DNA of 64,000 bases from Taxawa tesnikishii (nom. ined.) (GCA_030247885.1 JAPDRO010000002.1:1984001-2048000), one strand, 5' to 3'; shown: positions 1-10,562, numbered from the stretch's first letter. The notes: a model not told the origin generated them from the letters alone. Translations and numbers: made by a program.

Positions 1-1
1 G

Positions 2-532
2 GCGCACTATCCCGGCTTCACACACTGGCTCTCGCCGACGTACGCACGTTCGACGAACCCGCACCAATGGGACCAGCAAGGCATGAACATGGCCGCCCTG
101 CCAGACTCCTGCTCCCATCCCACAATCCTCTTCTACATCTATGGGCCATGCAGCCAACAAATCGCCTCTCTCATCACTTCGACCCCAGCCTCGGAAATCG
201 ATCAAGTGCTGATGGACTACTTCAAGCCTTACTACTCGCTCATGCCGGGCTACGACGCTGACTCCTCCGATTGCAAACCGAAGGCTGTGCTAGCAACGGC
301 CTGGGCGAACGATGAATTCGCGGGCTATGGCAGCTACAGTAACTTTCAGGTCGGGCTGGAGGAAGGCGACAAGGATATCGAGACGATGAGGGAGGGGATG
401 CCGGAGAGGAGTGTTTGGATTGCGGGTGAGCACACGAGTCCCTTCGTCGCACTTGGAACAAGCACGGGGGCGTATTGGAGTGGCGAGAAGGTCGGGGAAA
501 GGATTGTGGAAAGATATAGCGGTGGAACGTAG
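2..532 (+). CDS. Flavin-containing amine oxidase, C-terminal part (runs in from the left edge)
   Basis: The frame is open from base 2 to the TAG at 530-532, so this is the last ~176 residues of a longer protein. The family is FAD-dependent amine/polyamine oxidase (the Fms1, LSD1 and monoamine oxidase superfamily), which oxidises amines to imines and makes H2O2. The diagnostic part is the C-terminal FAD-contact segment, read as VWIAGEHTSPFVALGTSTGA followed by YWSG, with the GEHTS and GT-GA residues that cradle the flavin. Before it lies ATAWANDEFAGYGSYSNF, the usual 'W..D.F..GSYS' stretch. No intron is seen in the visible part. The substrate cannot be told: polyamine oxidase-like is most likely, but an LSD1-type or L-amino-acid oxidase-like enzyme is possible because the N-terminal domains lie outside the window. 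Confidence 0.85.
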   Translation, partial: AHYPGFTHWLSPTYARSTNPHQWDQQGMNMAALPDSCSHPTILFYIYGPCSQQIASLITSTPASEIDQVLMDYFKPYYSLMPGYDADSSDCKPKAVLATAWANDEFAGYGSYSNFQVGLEEGDKDIETMREGMPERSVWIAGEHTSPFVALGTSTGAYWSGEKVGERIVERYSGGT

Positions 533-1262
533 AGAAGGACGTGACACTGTCTTCCTTTCGCAAGTGTTGCGGTCGGAAACAGCTAGGGCTCAATCGATCT
601 GCGTCAGTCAAAGTCGCCCAACTTTGTCTCAATCGGCACATGTGGACACGATGCAAAGCACTGACACTGCACGTCTAGGCATAAAGTAAGTGTTGCATAC
701 CGCAATTTGATCGCCAGAAGGGGTTGTCAACAGCTCATCTGGTTTGTTTCACTACTCGTGCCTCGGCGCGACACTACCGACGTATCACAAGCCGTCTTGA
801 CTGCCGAGGTGAGGAAGAAGACGCGCAAGTCTCGGAAGAACCGAGCCGTATTAGAGAGTTCTGACCCACACGTGGTTGATAAGCTTTGTTAACGCTTTGC
901 TAAAGCTTGATCCGACTTCTCTCCAAACGATCGTCACTTTTTAGCGTGGAACCCTCCCCGAATGTCTGCCTTTTGTTCGATCGGCATTCGCGCCGGTCTT
1001 CGCATCTATACCGGCACGCTACGGTGCAGCGTTATTTCCGTAGGTGACCCCACGCCAGTCCTGGTCAGGACATTCCAAGCTACCAACCCTCTCCTCGTTC
1101 CCATGGAGTCTCCGCGTGATCTCCACATGGTCTGTATGCCATGACTCTAGGGGAAAGAATATATACAACGAGATAAGTCGGTTGCTTCCCACCCACGTTA
1201 CAAAACTTTGCTTTCCTCGTTCTCTTACCATTCGACGTGCCCACTCGTCCATTTCAGCAGCT
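533..1262. other. Intergenic, 730 bp
   Basis: This is the 3' flank of the amine oxidase and the promoter of the MFS gene. A possible TATA stretch (AATATATAC) lies near 1157-1165, about 100 bp before the MFS start. I see no gene in it. Confidence 0.5.
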
Positions 1263-2875
1263 ATGGCTCCCTACTTCGGCCTTCGAGGCATGCCACTGGT
1301 CATGGCCGTGACCCTGGCCTGCTCGACGGGATTCCTCCTGTTTGGGTACGACAACGGCGTCTTCTCCGGCCTGACCACCGACCCGCTCTTCCTCGCGACC
1401 ATGGGCGATCCTGACGCTACCCTCCTCGGTTTCATCGTCGCAGTATACGAGCTCGGCTGTCTCGTCGGCGCCATCGCATCCGCCATCTGGGGAGAAAGCC
1501 TTGGTCGCCGCAAGTTGACGGCTGGAGGGTCGTTGATCCTCATCATCGGCACCGTCATCCAATGCACCTCGTACGGGCAGGCGCAGATGATCGTAGGGAG
1601 AATCGTGACTGGCTTCGGCATGGGCGGAATCACAAGCGCGGTTCCAGTCTGGCAATGCGAGACCACGCCCGCATACCTGCGGGGCCGTACCATCGCGATG
1701 GAGCTCTCTACGCTCATCGTCGGCATCGTGATAGCTTATTGGATCGACTACGGATGCTCCGGATACACGAACAGCTTCCAGTGGCGTTTCCCAATCGCAT
1801 TCCAGATCGTTTTCGCCCTCGCCCTGATCGTCATGTGCTTCTGTCTCCCCGAGAGCCCACGTTGGCTCGCGAGTCACCAGCGTGAGTCGGACGCGTTGCA
1901 AGTCCTCTGCATGCTGCGGGATGGATCCCCAGAGGACGATCGGGTCAGCTTCGAGTTCAACGAGATCAAAGACGCCATCGCGCTTGAGGAGGAAGAGTCC
2001 GGCTCCTGGAAGGACTGCTTCACGGACGGCGGCATCATGGGCTGGCAACGCGTCGCAATCGCATGCTCCGCACAAGCCCTCCAGGAGTTCACGGGCACTA
2101 ACATCATCACTTACTATGCGCCGTATGTCATGGTGCACAGTGTGGGCCTGAACTCGCACCAGGCGCTGCTCCTATCCGGCGGACTGCAGCTCTGGTTCCT
2201 CGTCGCGTCCATCATTCCGTGGTTCATACTGGACAAGGTCGGCAGGCGCAAGCTTTTCATCTTCGGCAGTCTGGGTATGGGTAGCTGCATGCTCATTTCC
2301 GGGCTGACCATCATGGCCGGAGGGAGAAACAACGGCATCGGCGCAGTCGTCATGTTGTACATGTTCCAGGTAAGATGAACATCCCTCCCTCCTCTCCACC
2401 AAGCCCAACGTGTTACGAACCTCTGATTCCTGATGCTCACCTTGTGTTAGGCCTTCTTCACCTGGGGCTGGATGTCGAACATGTGGTGCTACCCCTCCGA
2501 GATCCTCCCCTCCGCATCCGTCAACGCGGTTCCGCCCTCTCCGTCGTCTGGCAATGGCTCATCACCTTCCTGGTCGTCGAGATTACGCCCGTCGGCATCC
2601 AGAACATCGGCTGGAAGCTGTACATTGTATTCTGCATCCTGAACTGGGCCACGATCGGCGTTGTCTGGCTTTGGTACCCGGAGACGGCGGGCAAGACGCT
2701 CGAGAGTATAGACTTCTTGTTTGCGAGTCAGACCAGTCTGAGGCAGGTTGTCAAGCTGAGCAAACAGAACAAGGTGGATGATGTGGCTGTTGCACGCGAA
2801 GTGCAGGCAAAGGTGCACGAGGAGAAGGAAGGGAAGGGCGTGGCGCATATTGACATGGATGAAAACAACGATTAG
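1263..2875 (+). CDS. MFS sugar-type transporter, two exons, one apparent frameshift
   Basis: A plasma-membrane major facilitator of the sugar transporter family (about 510 residues, the usual length with 12 membrane helices). Exon 1 is 1263-2369 and the intron 2370-2450 (GTAAGA..TTAG). The ATG at 1263 gives MAPYFGLRGM just before the first helix. Signatures: GESLGRRK after helix 2, PESPRWLAS before the central loop, DKVGRRK after helix 8, and a PETAGKTLE version of the PETKG motif near the end. The order fits quinate, lactose and hexose carriers, but the substrate is unknown. Exon 2 starts in frame (AFFTWGWMSNMWCYPSEIL), then homology moves to the -1 frame (RIRQRGSALSVVWQW) at the CCCC run 2507-2510. 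One missing C restores a full-length protein; see the finding on frameshifts. Confidence 0.85.
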
Positions 2876-3104
2876 GAAATAGAAAGTAGGATGAGACTGT
2901 GCAAGCAACTTATACATTCGCCTGCATCGTAGCCACGGGAAATCTCCGTCATCCAGAGTCATAGATTCCGATCGCTTGGACGAGACCTAGCGAGGTGAAC
3001 GATTGAACAACTAGATAAAGAAAAATTCGGTTGACTGGGGTTGTCGATGGATGGGGCGCTCCATGGACTCTAAGGCGCGAATTCATCGAATGCGGGGTAT
3101 GATA

Positions 3105-4442
3105 CCTCGGCAAAAGTCTGCGTACAGATTCGCGCGACGCGTCAGCTAGAATAACACTCTATCAATTCAACCACCACTATGGCGCCACAAACTCGTGCTC
3201 TTGCTGTGATACCGCGTAATAGACGTCGCAATACTGAGATCTCACTAGCTACAAGAAATCAGATCGTTGGAATGGCTATTGCTGGTGTACCACAGCGTCA
3301 AATACGCGAGATCTTCAACCTTACAGCCAGTACCATTAGTACTACTATCAAAAGGTCCTCTCAGCGACTACACGGTGTCTCCAAACCTCGCATGGGCCGT
3401 CCACAAGCTTGTACAGAGCGCACAAAGCGTACAATTGTGCGTTATGCGCGTAAATATCCATTTCACAACTATGGCCAGCTTTTGAAGGATCTCCAGCTGG
3501 ATTGCAGCCATGCTACAGTCTACCGAGTTCTGAAGGACCAAGGCATCAAGGATTGGATTGCCAAGAAGAGACCTTTGTTGTCAGAAGCCTCAGCTGAAAG
3601 GAGAAGAGAATGGTGTGAATTACACAAAGACTGGAGTGTTGAAGACTGGCTAAAAGTCATCTTTTCAGATGAGTGCTCTGTAGAGCGTGGATCTGGTAAA
3701 CCAGCTGCCTATGTATGGCGTGCTACTGGCCAAGCATACCAGAAAGACAAGGTTCAACCATTCAACAAGAGTAAGGACATACGTGTGATGGTATAGGCTG
3801 GCATATATAGCAACTACAAGACTGAATTGATTGTTATGCGTAGGGATATGGAGTTAAAGAGGCAAGGGTACTCAGCAAACTCATACATTGATGCTCTTAC
3901 TATGGGCCTACTTCCTATGTACCATAAGGACCTGCTATTCCAGCAAGATAACGCTAGTATACACACAGCCAGAAAGACAGCAGCTTTTTCAGAAAGGAAG
4001 GCATCAAACTAGTGGAAGACTGGCCTGCATACTCACCAGATCTGAACCCCATTGAGCATGTATGGGCTATGCTCAAAAAGCAGCTCTTTCAGCTATATCC
4101 TAGCATGGATCTATGGAGTGGTGGTAATGACTTTGTACATGAAAGGATGGAAGATGCCCTTGTACATGCTTAGGATCATATCAGTAGTAATGCAGTGTAT
4201 AACTGTGTTGTGAGTATGGTGGATAGGATCCAGGCTTGCCTTCAGAATGATGGCTAGTACACTAGATACTGAAGAAAATCACTATTCCTGAGTTGCCATG
4301 CAAACCTCCAAGATCTGAACTATTCCATACTCAGTTTGCTAGTTAATTGCTAGTGTTATAGGTACAGGGCATAGGGTGGTGCATCAGAGGGTAGGCTTCT
4401 GGATTCGGAGGATTCGGGGAATTACGCAGACTTTTGCCGAGG
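3105..4442 (+). mobile_element. Tc1-like DNA transposon inserted in the hAT-like element
   Basis: A 1,338-bp element with perfect 20-bp inverted repeats (CCTCGGCAAAAGTCTGCGTA at 3105-3124 and its complement at 4423-4442), flanked by TA dinucleotides (3103-3104, 4443-4444) as expected for Tc1/mariner target duplication. The symmetry extends six bases outward (ATGATA/TATCAT), so the insertion site was palindromic or the true ends are a little longer. It carries one transposase gene, now broken. Its insertion is later than that of the hAT-like element around it. Confidence 0.8.
3179..4257 (+). pseudogene. Tc1/mariner-superfamily transposase, broken
   Basis: DDE transposase of the Tc1/IS630 type. 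The N-terminus holds a homeodomain-like helix-turn-helix (ATRNQIVGMAIAGVPQRQIR, about residues 27-60). The catalytic triad can be followed in order: FSDECSV, then FQQDNASIHTA, then DWPAYSPDLNPIEHVW, so a D,D34E arrangement. Three lesions are visible: TAG at 3794-3796 where the family has Trp (TGG to TAG, a RIP-type change), a frame change at the T run near 3986-3990 consistent with one lost T, and a further in-frame TAG at 4171-4173. The natural stop is 4255-4257. The first 205 codons are open from the ATG at 3179. Base composition is lower in GC than the neighbouring genes. Confidence 0.85.
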
Positions 4443-4719
4443 TATCATAGATTGGAGTTCGTAGACTCCAAACAAACCAGACTCCGTGCTAAGCCCAAAA
4501 GAGCTAGAGTAAGCAAGTGCACGCGGGACGACACGCAATCTAGCCGGTTCAAGAAGCACTTAGCATGGAACTCTATGGAGTTCACAGAGTATCATAGATG
4601 GAGTGGAGAAGCCTGTTTATTCCGATCTATAGAGTAGAACGGTACTCCTAGGCTATAGAGTGGATGGAGCGGCACCTTTATTCCACTCTACCCCATCCAT
4701 CGACAACCCTGCGGTTGAC

Positions 4720-5378
4720 AAGACAAAGTGGCATGAACCGGCGGGGCAACTGTGAAAATCCACGACGATGAGAGCCTAAGAGGTTCATGTCGCTACAACG
4801 CAGCCTAGGTAAGTCACCAGATCCCTACATGTCTGTTCTTTAGCCGCACGTCGGTCTTTCCTCTCCTCGTCCCGTTTTTGCGGTTGGATGTCGTTGTCAG
4901 AGGTATCCAACCAGGTAGGTGCATATTCTGCAAGCTCATTTTCGCATCGTGATCTCTTTTAAGCCCATCTGCGCACGAGTTCTACTGTGAAAGGCAGATT
5001 GACGGCCACCGATGTTATACGATTCGGTGTCGGTGGTGTCGGTGCCTACGTTTTCTCGTTACTGCTTCCCTATTGGTCACAACCATCGGCGGTCGCTGGG
5101 CTGTTTCCGATGCGGAGGTTGAATTGGCCCGCAAGCGGATCATGGCATGCAGCTTGGAGCGATGGCACGTATCACATGCTCTACCATAGAGCGTCTTCAC
5201 ATCAGCCCATTGAGAACATTGATGTTGTCTTCTAAGAGTTGGAGTTTGCTGACTGACGGAGTTCAAATGGAGAGGAGAAATCGGCCGTTCTCCCGAGGCT
5301 CGGCAGAATGCGTGCTCAGAACACAAAACCGAATGCCTGCCCCCACTACACTGCAAAGGCACAGCAAGACTAGCGACA
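4720..5378. other. Intergenic, 659 bp
   Basis: Lies between the transposon nest and the hydrolase gene and serves as its upstream region. Only short shadow frames; nothing else recognised. Confidence 0.4.
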
Positions 5379-6398
5379 ATGCTGCCACCTCCAGAGGATC
5401 TCCCTGCTCTCGCCAACGTCGATCCTGAAATCGACGCAATCCTCAAGTCTGGCAGGCTGCCAAAGCCAACTATTGACTTCTCCAACACCAACGTAGCAGT
5501 CAAGCAGCTCCGCGCCTTCTATGAGCAATGGAGCGATTCACCGCCTGTCCCTGGTGTCTCTGAATCTATCGCCTCGTACTCCGCTGAAGACGGGACCGAC
5601 CTCCATCTTTACGTCTTCGCCCCTGTAGATACCTCAGACAACGCTCTCCCAGTGGTTGTGTTCTTCCACGGTGGGGGCGGAGCCATCGGGACTCCACAAA
5701 GCACCGCAGCGCTCTGCCGCTCCCTCGTGCTTGACCACCACTGCGTCGTCGTCGCGCCGCAGTACCGCCTCGCCCCCGAGCACCGCTTCCCGACCGGTGT
5801 AAACGATGCTTGGGTCGCAGTCCGTCACATTGCCTCGCACGCATCCAGCCTCGCTCCAGCAGCGGATCCCAGCCTCGGGTTCATACTCGGCGGCCACAGC
5901 CACGGCGCGGTGCTGTCGTCCGTTTTGGCCCTGCGTGCGAGGGATGAGCAGCTGAGTCCCGCAATCAGCGGGCTTTACCTTGGAGCTGGCGCCTTCGTAA
6001 GCCCAACACTGGTTCCTAACCAGTATAAGCCGTGGTACCAGTCTAGGAACCAGGAAGCCTGCCTCACCGCCCCGATCCTAGACCGGCAGACCAAGGCCAT
6101 GTTTGACTCAGCCATGGCGCCAGATTACTCCAGCCCGCTATACCGGGCGATGACTTGGCCGGCCGGGCATGCGGGGATGCCGAAGGCGTATTTCCAGGTT
6201 TGCGGAATGGACATCTTGAGGGATGAGAGTTTCATCTATGAGGACGTGCTGAGAAAGGAAGGTGCTGAGACCAGATTGGATGTGTACCAGGGATGTCCGC
6301 ATGTGTTCTGGAGCGTATTTTTCATGACTGGGCAGGGGAAGAGATGGAAAGAAGATACGAGAAAAGGCATGGAGTGGTTGTTGGGCAAGGAAAATTAG
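5379..6398 (+). CDS. Alpha/beta hydrolase of the hormone-sensitive-lipase family
   Basis: A 339-residue intronless esterase or lipase. The HSL-family oxyanion motif is present as FFHGGGG (His97). The nucleophile elbow is GGHSHGA (Ser174), where most family members have GDSAG; G-x-S-x-G is kept, so catalysis should be possible. The acid is likely Asp278 in CGMDILRDE, and the base His308 in CPHVFW. The motif QYRLAPEHRFP after the first sheets is also typical of the family. No signal peptide is seen, so it is probably cytosolic. Substrates are likely short acyl or aryl esters or a secondary metabolite; the neighbours do not show which. The ATG at 5379 is the first in the frame. No frameshift was found here. 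Confidence 0.88.
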   Translation: MLPPPEDLPALANVDPEIDAILKSGRLPKPTIDFSNTNVAVKQLRAFYEQWSDSPPVPGVSESIASYSAEDGTDLHLYVFAPVDTSDNALPVVVFFHGGGGAIGTPQSTAALCRSLVLDHHCVVVAPQYRLAPEHRFPTGVNDAWVAVRHIASHASSLAPAADPSLGFILGGHSHGAVLSSVLALRARDEQLSPAISGLYLGAGAFVSPTLVPNQYKPWYQSRNQEACLTAPILDRQTKAMFDSAMAPDYSSPLYRAMTWPAGHAGMPKAYFQVCGMDILRDESFIYEDVLRKEGAETRLDVYQGCPHVFWSVFFMTGQGKRWKEDTRKGMEWLLGKEN

Positions 6399-6663
6399 AC
6401 GTGAGGGCGGACTGGGTCGAGAGCGTGGAATGTGGAGGACCACATACGACAAGCAATTCTGCTGTGTGAGAGTTGGTCAAGAACAACGGAGAAGAATTTT
6501 GTGATCGGTCAAAGCTTTTGGGGGATGAATGCAGTCGATTGTGACCTAGATAAGCCTCTACATCTCCGCAATCCTATCCATTCAGTTCGTCACAGGACGT
6601 GAATTCTTCCAGAACATCGTCCAGATGTCCCTCATGATCGAAGTGATTACGTCTGACGAACGC

Positions 6664-7263
6664 TTACTCCTCATCCTCCTCATCCTGGTCGCCAACGACG
6701 TTGTAGAAGCGGAGCTCGTAGACACCCTTGGAGGTGGAAACAACGCGCAGCCAGTCACGGAGCTGCTGCTTCTTGAGGTACTTCTTGGTCAGGTACTTGA
6801 GGTAGCGACCGGAAAACTCCTGGTGGGCGACGACCTCAATGCGGCCGTCGTTCAGGTTGGAGACGCTGATAGTGTCGCCGAGGTTACCGGTGCGGCCATC
6901 GACCTTGATGCGCGATTGCAGGAAGGTGGTGAAGGCAGATGGGTCGAAGATCTTGTCGCTCGCGGGCTGCGAAGCGTTGATGATGTACTGGAATTACATT
7001 AGCATCGTAATCTCCAAATAGTTCCTGCACGGACGAGAGTGATCCGTGACTCGGATGCTATTGAGGGAAGAGAAGGAGAATATAAATACCTTCTTGGTCA
7101 CCTTGCCCTTCTTCTGGGTGCCCTTAACGGCCTTCTGCTTCATCTGTATTCATGCCAGTCTCAGCCTACTGTTCTGTGCAACTCAGGAACACTCATTGAA
7201 GAGGTCCATGAGGCGGACAGCAAAGCGATTGTTTAAACATACAACTGCAGCGGAGGCGGTCAT
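6664..7263 (-). CDS. RPL22: 60S ribosomal protein eL22, three exons
   Basis: A 132-residue large-subunit ribosomal protein. On the minus strand exon 1 is 7263-7243 (MTASAAV), exon 2 7143-7090 and exon 3 6987-6664. The introns start GTATGT and GTATTT and end in CAG. The exons add to 399 nt, an exact frame. Exon 3 has the conserved eL22 core: KIFDPSAFTTFLQSRIKVDG, then GNLGD, FSGRYLKYLTKKYLKKQQLR, DWLRVVSTSKGVYELRFYNV and an acidic tail ending DEEDEE. The N-terminus is Lys-rich, as usual. A very short first exon is common in fungal ribosomal protein genes. It is divergent from GPI11. Confidence 0.92.
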
Positions 7264-7557
7264 CTTGAATGAATTTGTGAGGAGATTGGCGACGCAAAGA
7301 AGTGTGTATCCTGCGCGGTTCGTCGGTCGATGGGTGTGCGAAGGAAAGAGAGGATACGCGAACTTTTGCGATTGAAATTGATAGAGATCGGAAGTCGGTT
7401 GCGTGCCGCGGTTCGCTTGGTTGACGAATCGGGTTCTTGCATAATCAGATCAGCTCTACGGCGCTAACGGAGATACAGTTCACAGCAACTCGAACTTCGT
7501 GTTTACTCAGTGCAATTCGGCTTCACCCCTCTGTTGCAGCAGCATACCACCAGCACC
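7264..7557. promoter_or_regulatory. Shared divergent promoter RPL22 / GPI11
   Basis: 294 bp separate the two ATGs. The side next to RPL22 (7265-7440) should hold its leader and core promoter. No element could be assigned with confidence. Confidence 0.5.
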
Positions 7558-8503
7558 ATGTTGTCGCCATCGCAGTCCACGGAGCCCACTCCAACGCCGC
7601 AATCAACTTCTAACAGTAAATCCACACTATCCTCTAGACCAATTGACGCCCTCGACGATGACCTTGCCAAAATCTACACTCACGTCCATCCCGTCCTTCT
7701 TCTCGCCGTCTTCTACTGGCAGTTCCCCGCCTTGGTCTCCGACCCGATCACTGCGTTGTACAGAACGGTGCTCCCACTGGGCGTGCTTCAGCTCATCTAC
7801 GTGTGCGTCTGTCTGCCCTCAAGCAACCATGCAATCACATCCAAAGGGCAACGCAAAAAGGCGTCAAGCATGAGTCCATCGGGATAAGCTGGAAAGTGGT
7901 TGTAGGTCTTCCTTCCGTCTCCTTCCCCATTCTCGTCTCAGGGTGAAGAAGCTAGACTTTGTGAACTGCTCGAAGCGAAGTACTAACGCACACCTCAGCC
8001 AGCAATCCTCTCTCTAATCCTCGCCCTTACTTGCGCCACGCCCGTCCTTGCAATTGTCCTCATCCTCTTCGGCGCCCCCTTCACGACGCATCAATTCCAC
8101 ACTATGCTCTCTGCAGCTCACATCTCGCTCCTCTCCGCTTTTCCACTGTTCTACGTTCACGGAGTCGACGCGGCGCGTTGGAGGGAAGTTCTGGCGCTAT
8201 CTGCGCCCATCGATGGGGTGTTTGGTGCTGCTTTCGGAACGATGCTGGGGGCTTGGGCGGGCGCTGTGCCAATCCCCTAGACTGGTAAGTGCGAAAACGG
8301 CTTGTGCCACAATATGCGAACATGCGGCAAGAGCACGATGAGATATGGAGCTCAAGACTTAGTCTAGGGACTGTGCTGACATCTGAACGCACAGGGATCG
8401 CGAGTGGCAGAAATGGCCAGTGACGATCGTCACAGGCGCATACATTGGCTTCGTGGTGGGCAAGTTGGCGGGCGGATATCTGCTTCGGGGCAAAAAATCT
8501 TGA
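7558..8503 (+). CDS. GPI11: GPI-anchor biosynthesis protein Pig-F/Gpi11, three exons, two apparent frameshifts
   Basis: Membrane protein of the ER that works with the ethanolamine-phosphate transferases adding the last groups to the GPI core. Exons are 7558-7901, 7999-8284 and 8395-8503; the introns are GTAGGT..CTCAG (with TACTAAC 10 bp before the end) and GTAAGT..ACAG. The Pig-F signature near the C-terminus is clear: LGAWAGAVPIP, LDW, then DREWQKWPVTIVTGAYIGF. About four to six hydrophobic helices are seen. Two frame changes are needed, at the A run 7855-7859 and the C run 8274-8277, both fitting one lost base. Allowing for them the exons total 741 nt, a clean 246-residue protein. The ATG at 7558 precedes MLSPSQSTEP. 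Confidence 0.85.
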
Positions 8504-8844
8504 TTGCATGAACGGGCATCGCTCAAACTAAACTTGTGGAAACGCGACGATACAGCATATGGCATGCCTTCGTACACAGTTTTCTTTGCTCCTACCATTG
8601 AACCACAAGAACATACCCTTCTGTGTGAGTAACCTTGGCTTGGTTGTGTGATTGAACAAGGCTGATGCATGTTGCAGCATATGGACCTTCTGAACGCACT
8701 TCTGCAACATTGTCACATGCCACTCTTGGATCCCGGCAGAGCGGTTACATGACCCCTTCTCTTCAGCCGCCCTGGAGTTTCTCAGAGAGGACTCAAACGC
8801 ACGCGTCTCACAATCACAGCGAAAGAGCTCGAAGCACCATATTT
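8504..8844. other. Intergenic, 341 bp
   Basis: Between the convergent ends of GPI11 and the GT17 pseudogene. Nothing recognised. Confidence 0.4.
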
Positions 8845-9872
8845 TTACGGAGTCATTCGCTTCCCCCTGTGCTGCTGGGGTATATAAACGGGCACATCGT
8901 CATTACTCTCAATCTTGTCGTACAACTCGCCAGGACGACCAAACAAATCTAACCCACTTCGAACGCAATTTATCACAGTTTTCGAGTCGCGATTATCCGC
9001 AGTGTTCCAACCTTAGTGGGAGAAACTATGCATCTTGGATCGCATTTCCGCCACCGTTGCGAAGCAGCTTGAACAACGCCAGCCTGCGTTCCAGAGCGTA
9101 CCCCTATCCCACCAGCGACGCAGCGCGGCCAATGGGATGGTTATACGCCAGCCGTTATCAAGAAGACCTGCTCGTAAATTGTTTGGAGCGAGTGTCGCGC
9201 TACCCTTGTAGACAGTGGCATCTGGATGCGCCCATTGCGGTCCTCCGTGGCGCCGTTGAAAGGGGTAATAGTAGAAATGTGTACGCAAGGTCAAGCGTGC
9301 AGGTATGTCGCAATACCGCATGAGTAACAAGGCTCCCGGGCGAACGATCTCGTCCATATCGCTGACGGCCAGGGCGTCACCAAAGTGCGCCTCTAGTTCC
9401 GTTCCGGCTAATCCAGGAAACACTTCCTTCAACAGGGAATTGCGCAAGTAGTCTTCATGGTCCCATATCCGCGGACTCATAACGGGATCATGCACGATAC
9501 GGTGGATGATCTTGTGATGGAAGTCTTTGAACAGATGCCAGTTATCTTTGAGGTAGAGCGGCTTTGGCAGGCCCGTGAAGGTGGTCAGGGACTCCACAAT
9601 GACGAAGTAGTCGACGTAGGATGCTAGTGTTGCGAGCCTTACTTCGAGCCAATCGAGCTCGGTGGCAAGTAAGACGAGATCGTATACTTTCCTTGCCTGT
9701 TTCTAGTTCTGGAAGAAGGGAGGGAAGTTGTGCGTACGACATAGTGAGCGTGCTTCATCTGCCGGGAGAGGCGCGACCTCTCCCGCTGAAAGATCCGGAG
9801 AGTAGCGAGTAAGATGGGCTGATGGATAGTGGTTCCTTGAGTTTTCACGCCTGATGATGTCATAGAATGATA
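8845..9872 (-). pseudogene. Glycosyltransferase family 17 (N-acetylglucosaminyltransferase-like), broken by nonsense codons
   Basis: Reading one single frame on the minus strand gives GT17 sequence almost end to end: YDIIRRENSRNHYPSAHLTR, then KVYDLVLLATELDWLEVRLA, YVDYFVIVESLTTFTGLPKP, WDHEDYLRNSLL, SDMDEIVRP (the DxD-like metal motif), LWNAGWRCSSCFATVAEMRS and GELYDKIESNDDVPVYI. GT17 enzymes act in the Golgi on N-glycan-like acceptors (the MGAT3 type). Two in-frame stops interrupt it: TAG at 9703-9705 and TAA at 9013-9015. Both could come from CAG/CAA codons by C-to-T at CpA, the RIP pattern. The natural stop is 8845-8847. The 5' end is probably a splice acceptor (CTAAC 20-30 bp before TCTAG at 9873), with a first exon for the membrane anchor not identified. 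Unlike other broken genes in the window the frame never shifts. Confidence 0.8.
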
Positions 9873-10562
9873 CTAGATACGATGGTTTGTTAGTGCCGGC
9901 GAGTTACTCTATATATTCGCATCTTCCGGCGCGTGTTGCGGCCGCATATGAGATGCGATTTCAAGCTTTACATACTTTGAAGTAGCGGCTCCAAAGTCCG
10001 GACATGGGCTGCTACATTGTCACATACACCAGAGATCGCTATGAGAGAATCTGTACTATGAATAGGCCGTACCCGTCATTGCTATTCTTGGCATCTCTTT
10101 GCCATACATGGGGTCCGGGGATCCCCATGGGGGTTGGAGATTGGAATAGACTAGTCATGAACGCTCTTTGTCAGTCAATAGATCGTTGGTGTATCGCTCC
10201 CCATTCTTGATGCAGCTGAGCATGGAGCTTCATGAGCTGCGAGGCGTGAGCCAACGGCAATTCTGTTGTGCTGTGTTTCGGCAAAGCTGCCGTGGAACGA
10301 TGATCAAGATCATGACCGGAACTGCAGCCGGTGTTTCGCCTTCTGTCTCGCGGAAGTGCGGTATCCTTCCCGCCGTCTCAAGCTCGCCCATTATCATCGC
10401 TGGGGTGGTGCTTGAGGTTCGCCAACCGAGTAGGGAAGTGGCTCCGCACTACTCAGCGAAAAATTATAAGAGTTCGATTCCAGGTGTTTATTCGAACTCG
10501 CTAGGGATAAAGGCCACACTTTTGATTCTTCCAATGCTTTACTTCATTTGACTCCACCATGA
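9873..10562. other. Intergenic, 690 bp
   Basis: Probably includes the lost first exon of the GT17 pseudogene (a candidate short exon with ATG near 10006 and a GTATGT donor does not give a matching phase). Otherwise nothing is recognised up to the 3' end of the SDR gene. Confidence 0.35.

Larger units (their letters stand above)
3036..4711. mobile_element. hAT-like non-autonomous element, split by a Tc1-like insertion
   Basis: The ends are 21-bp inverted repeats (3036-3056 and 4691-4711, two mismatches). The right end read outward starts CAGGGTTG, typical of hAT elements. Both ends are flanked by the same 8-bp direct repeat, CGGTTGAC (3028-3035 and 4712-4719); an 8-bp target duplication is the hAT hallmark. 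Without the inner Tc1 element (3105-4442) only ~338 bp remain, with no coding capacity, so this was a small MITE-like hAT copy. The right part (4443-4690) is rich in short inverted repeats around GGAGT, TGGAACTC and GATGGAGTGG. Family placement rests on TIR start and duplication length only. Confidence 0.7.

Noticed and set aside
1254-2159. Long minus-strand open frame of 301 codons opposite the MFS gene
   Set aside because: Antisense shadow of a GC-rich coding exon; its protein is acidic and repetitive without a domain.
6625-7002. Plus-strand frame of 125 codons
   Set aside because: Exact antisense of RPL22 exon 3.
8879-8894. TATATAAA box on the plus strand
   Set aside because: It falls in the C-terminal codons of the GT17 pseudogene (VPVYIPQQH), and no plus-strand gene follows.
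10461-10475. GTTCGATTCC, like a tRNA T-loop
   Set aside because: No matching acceptor, D or anticodon stems around it on either strand.
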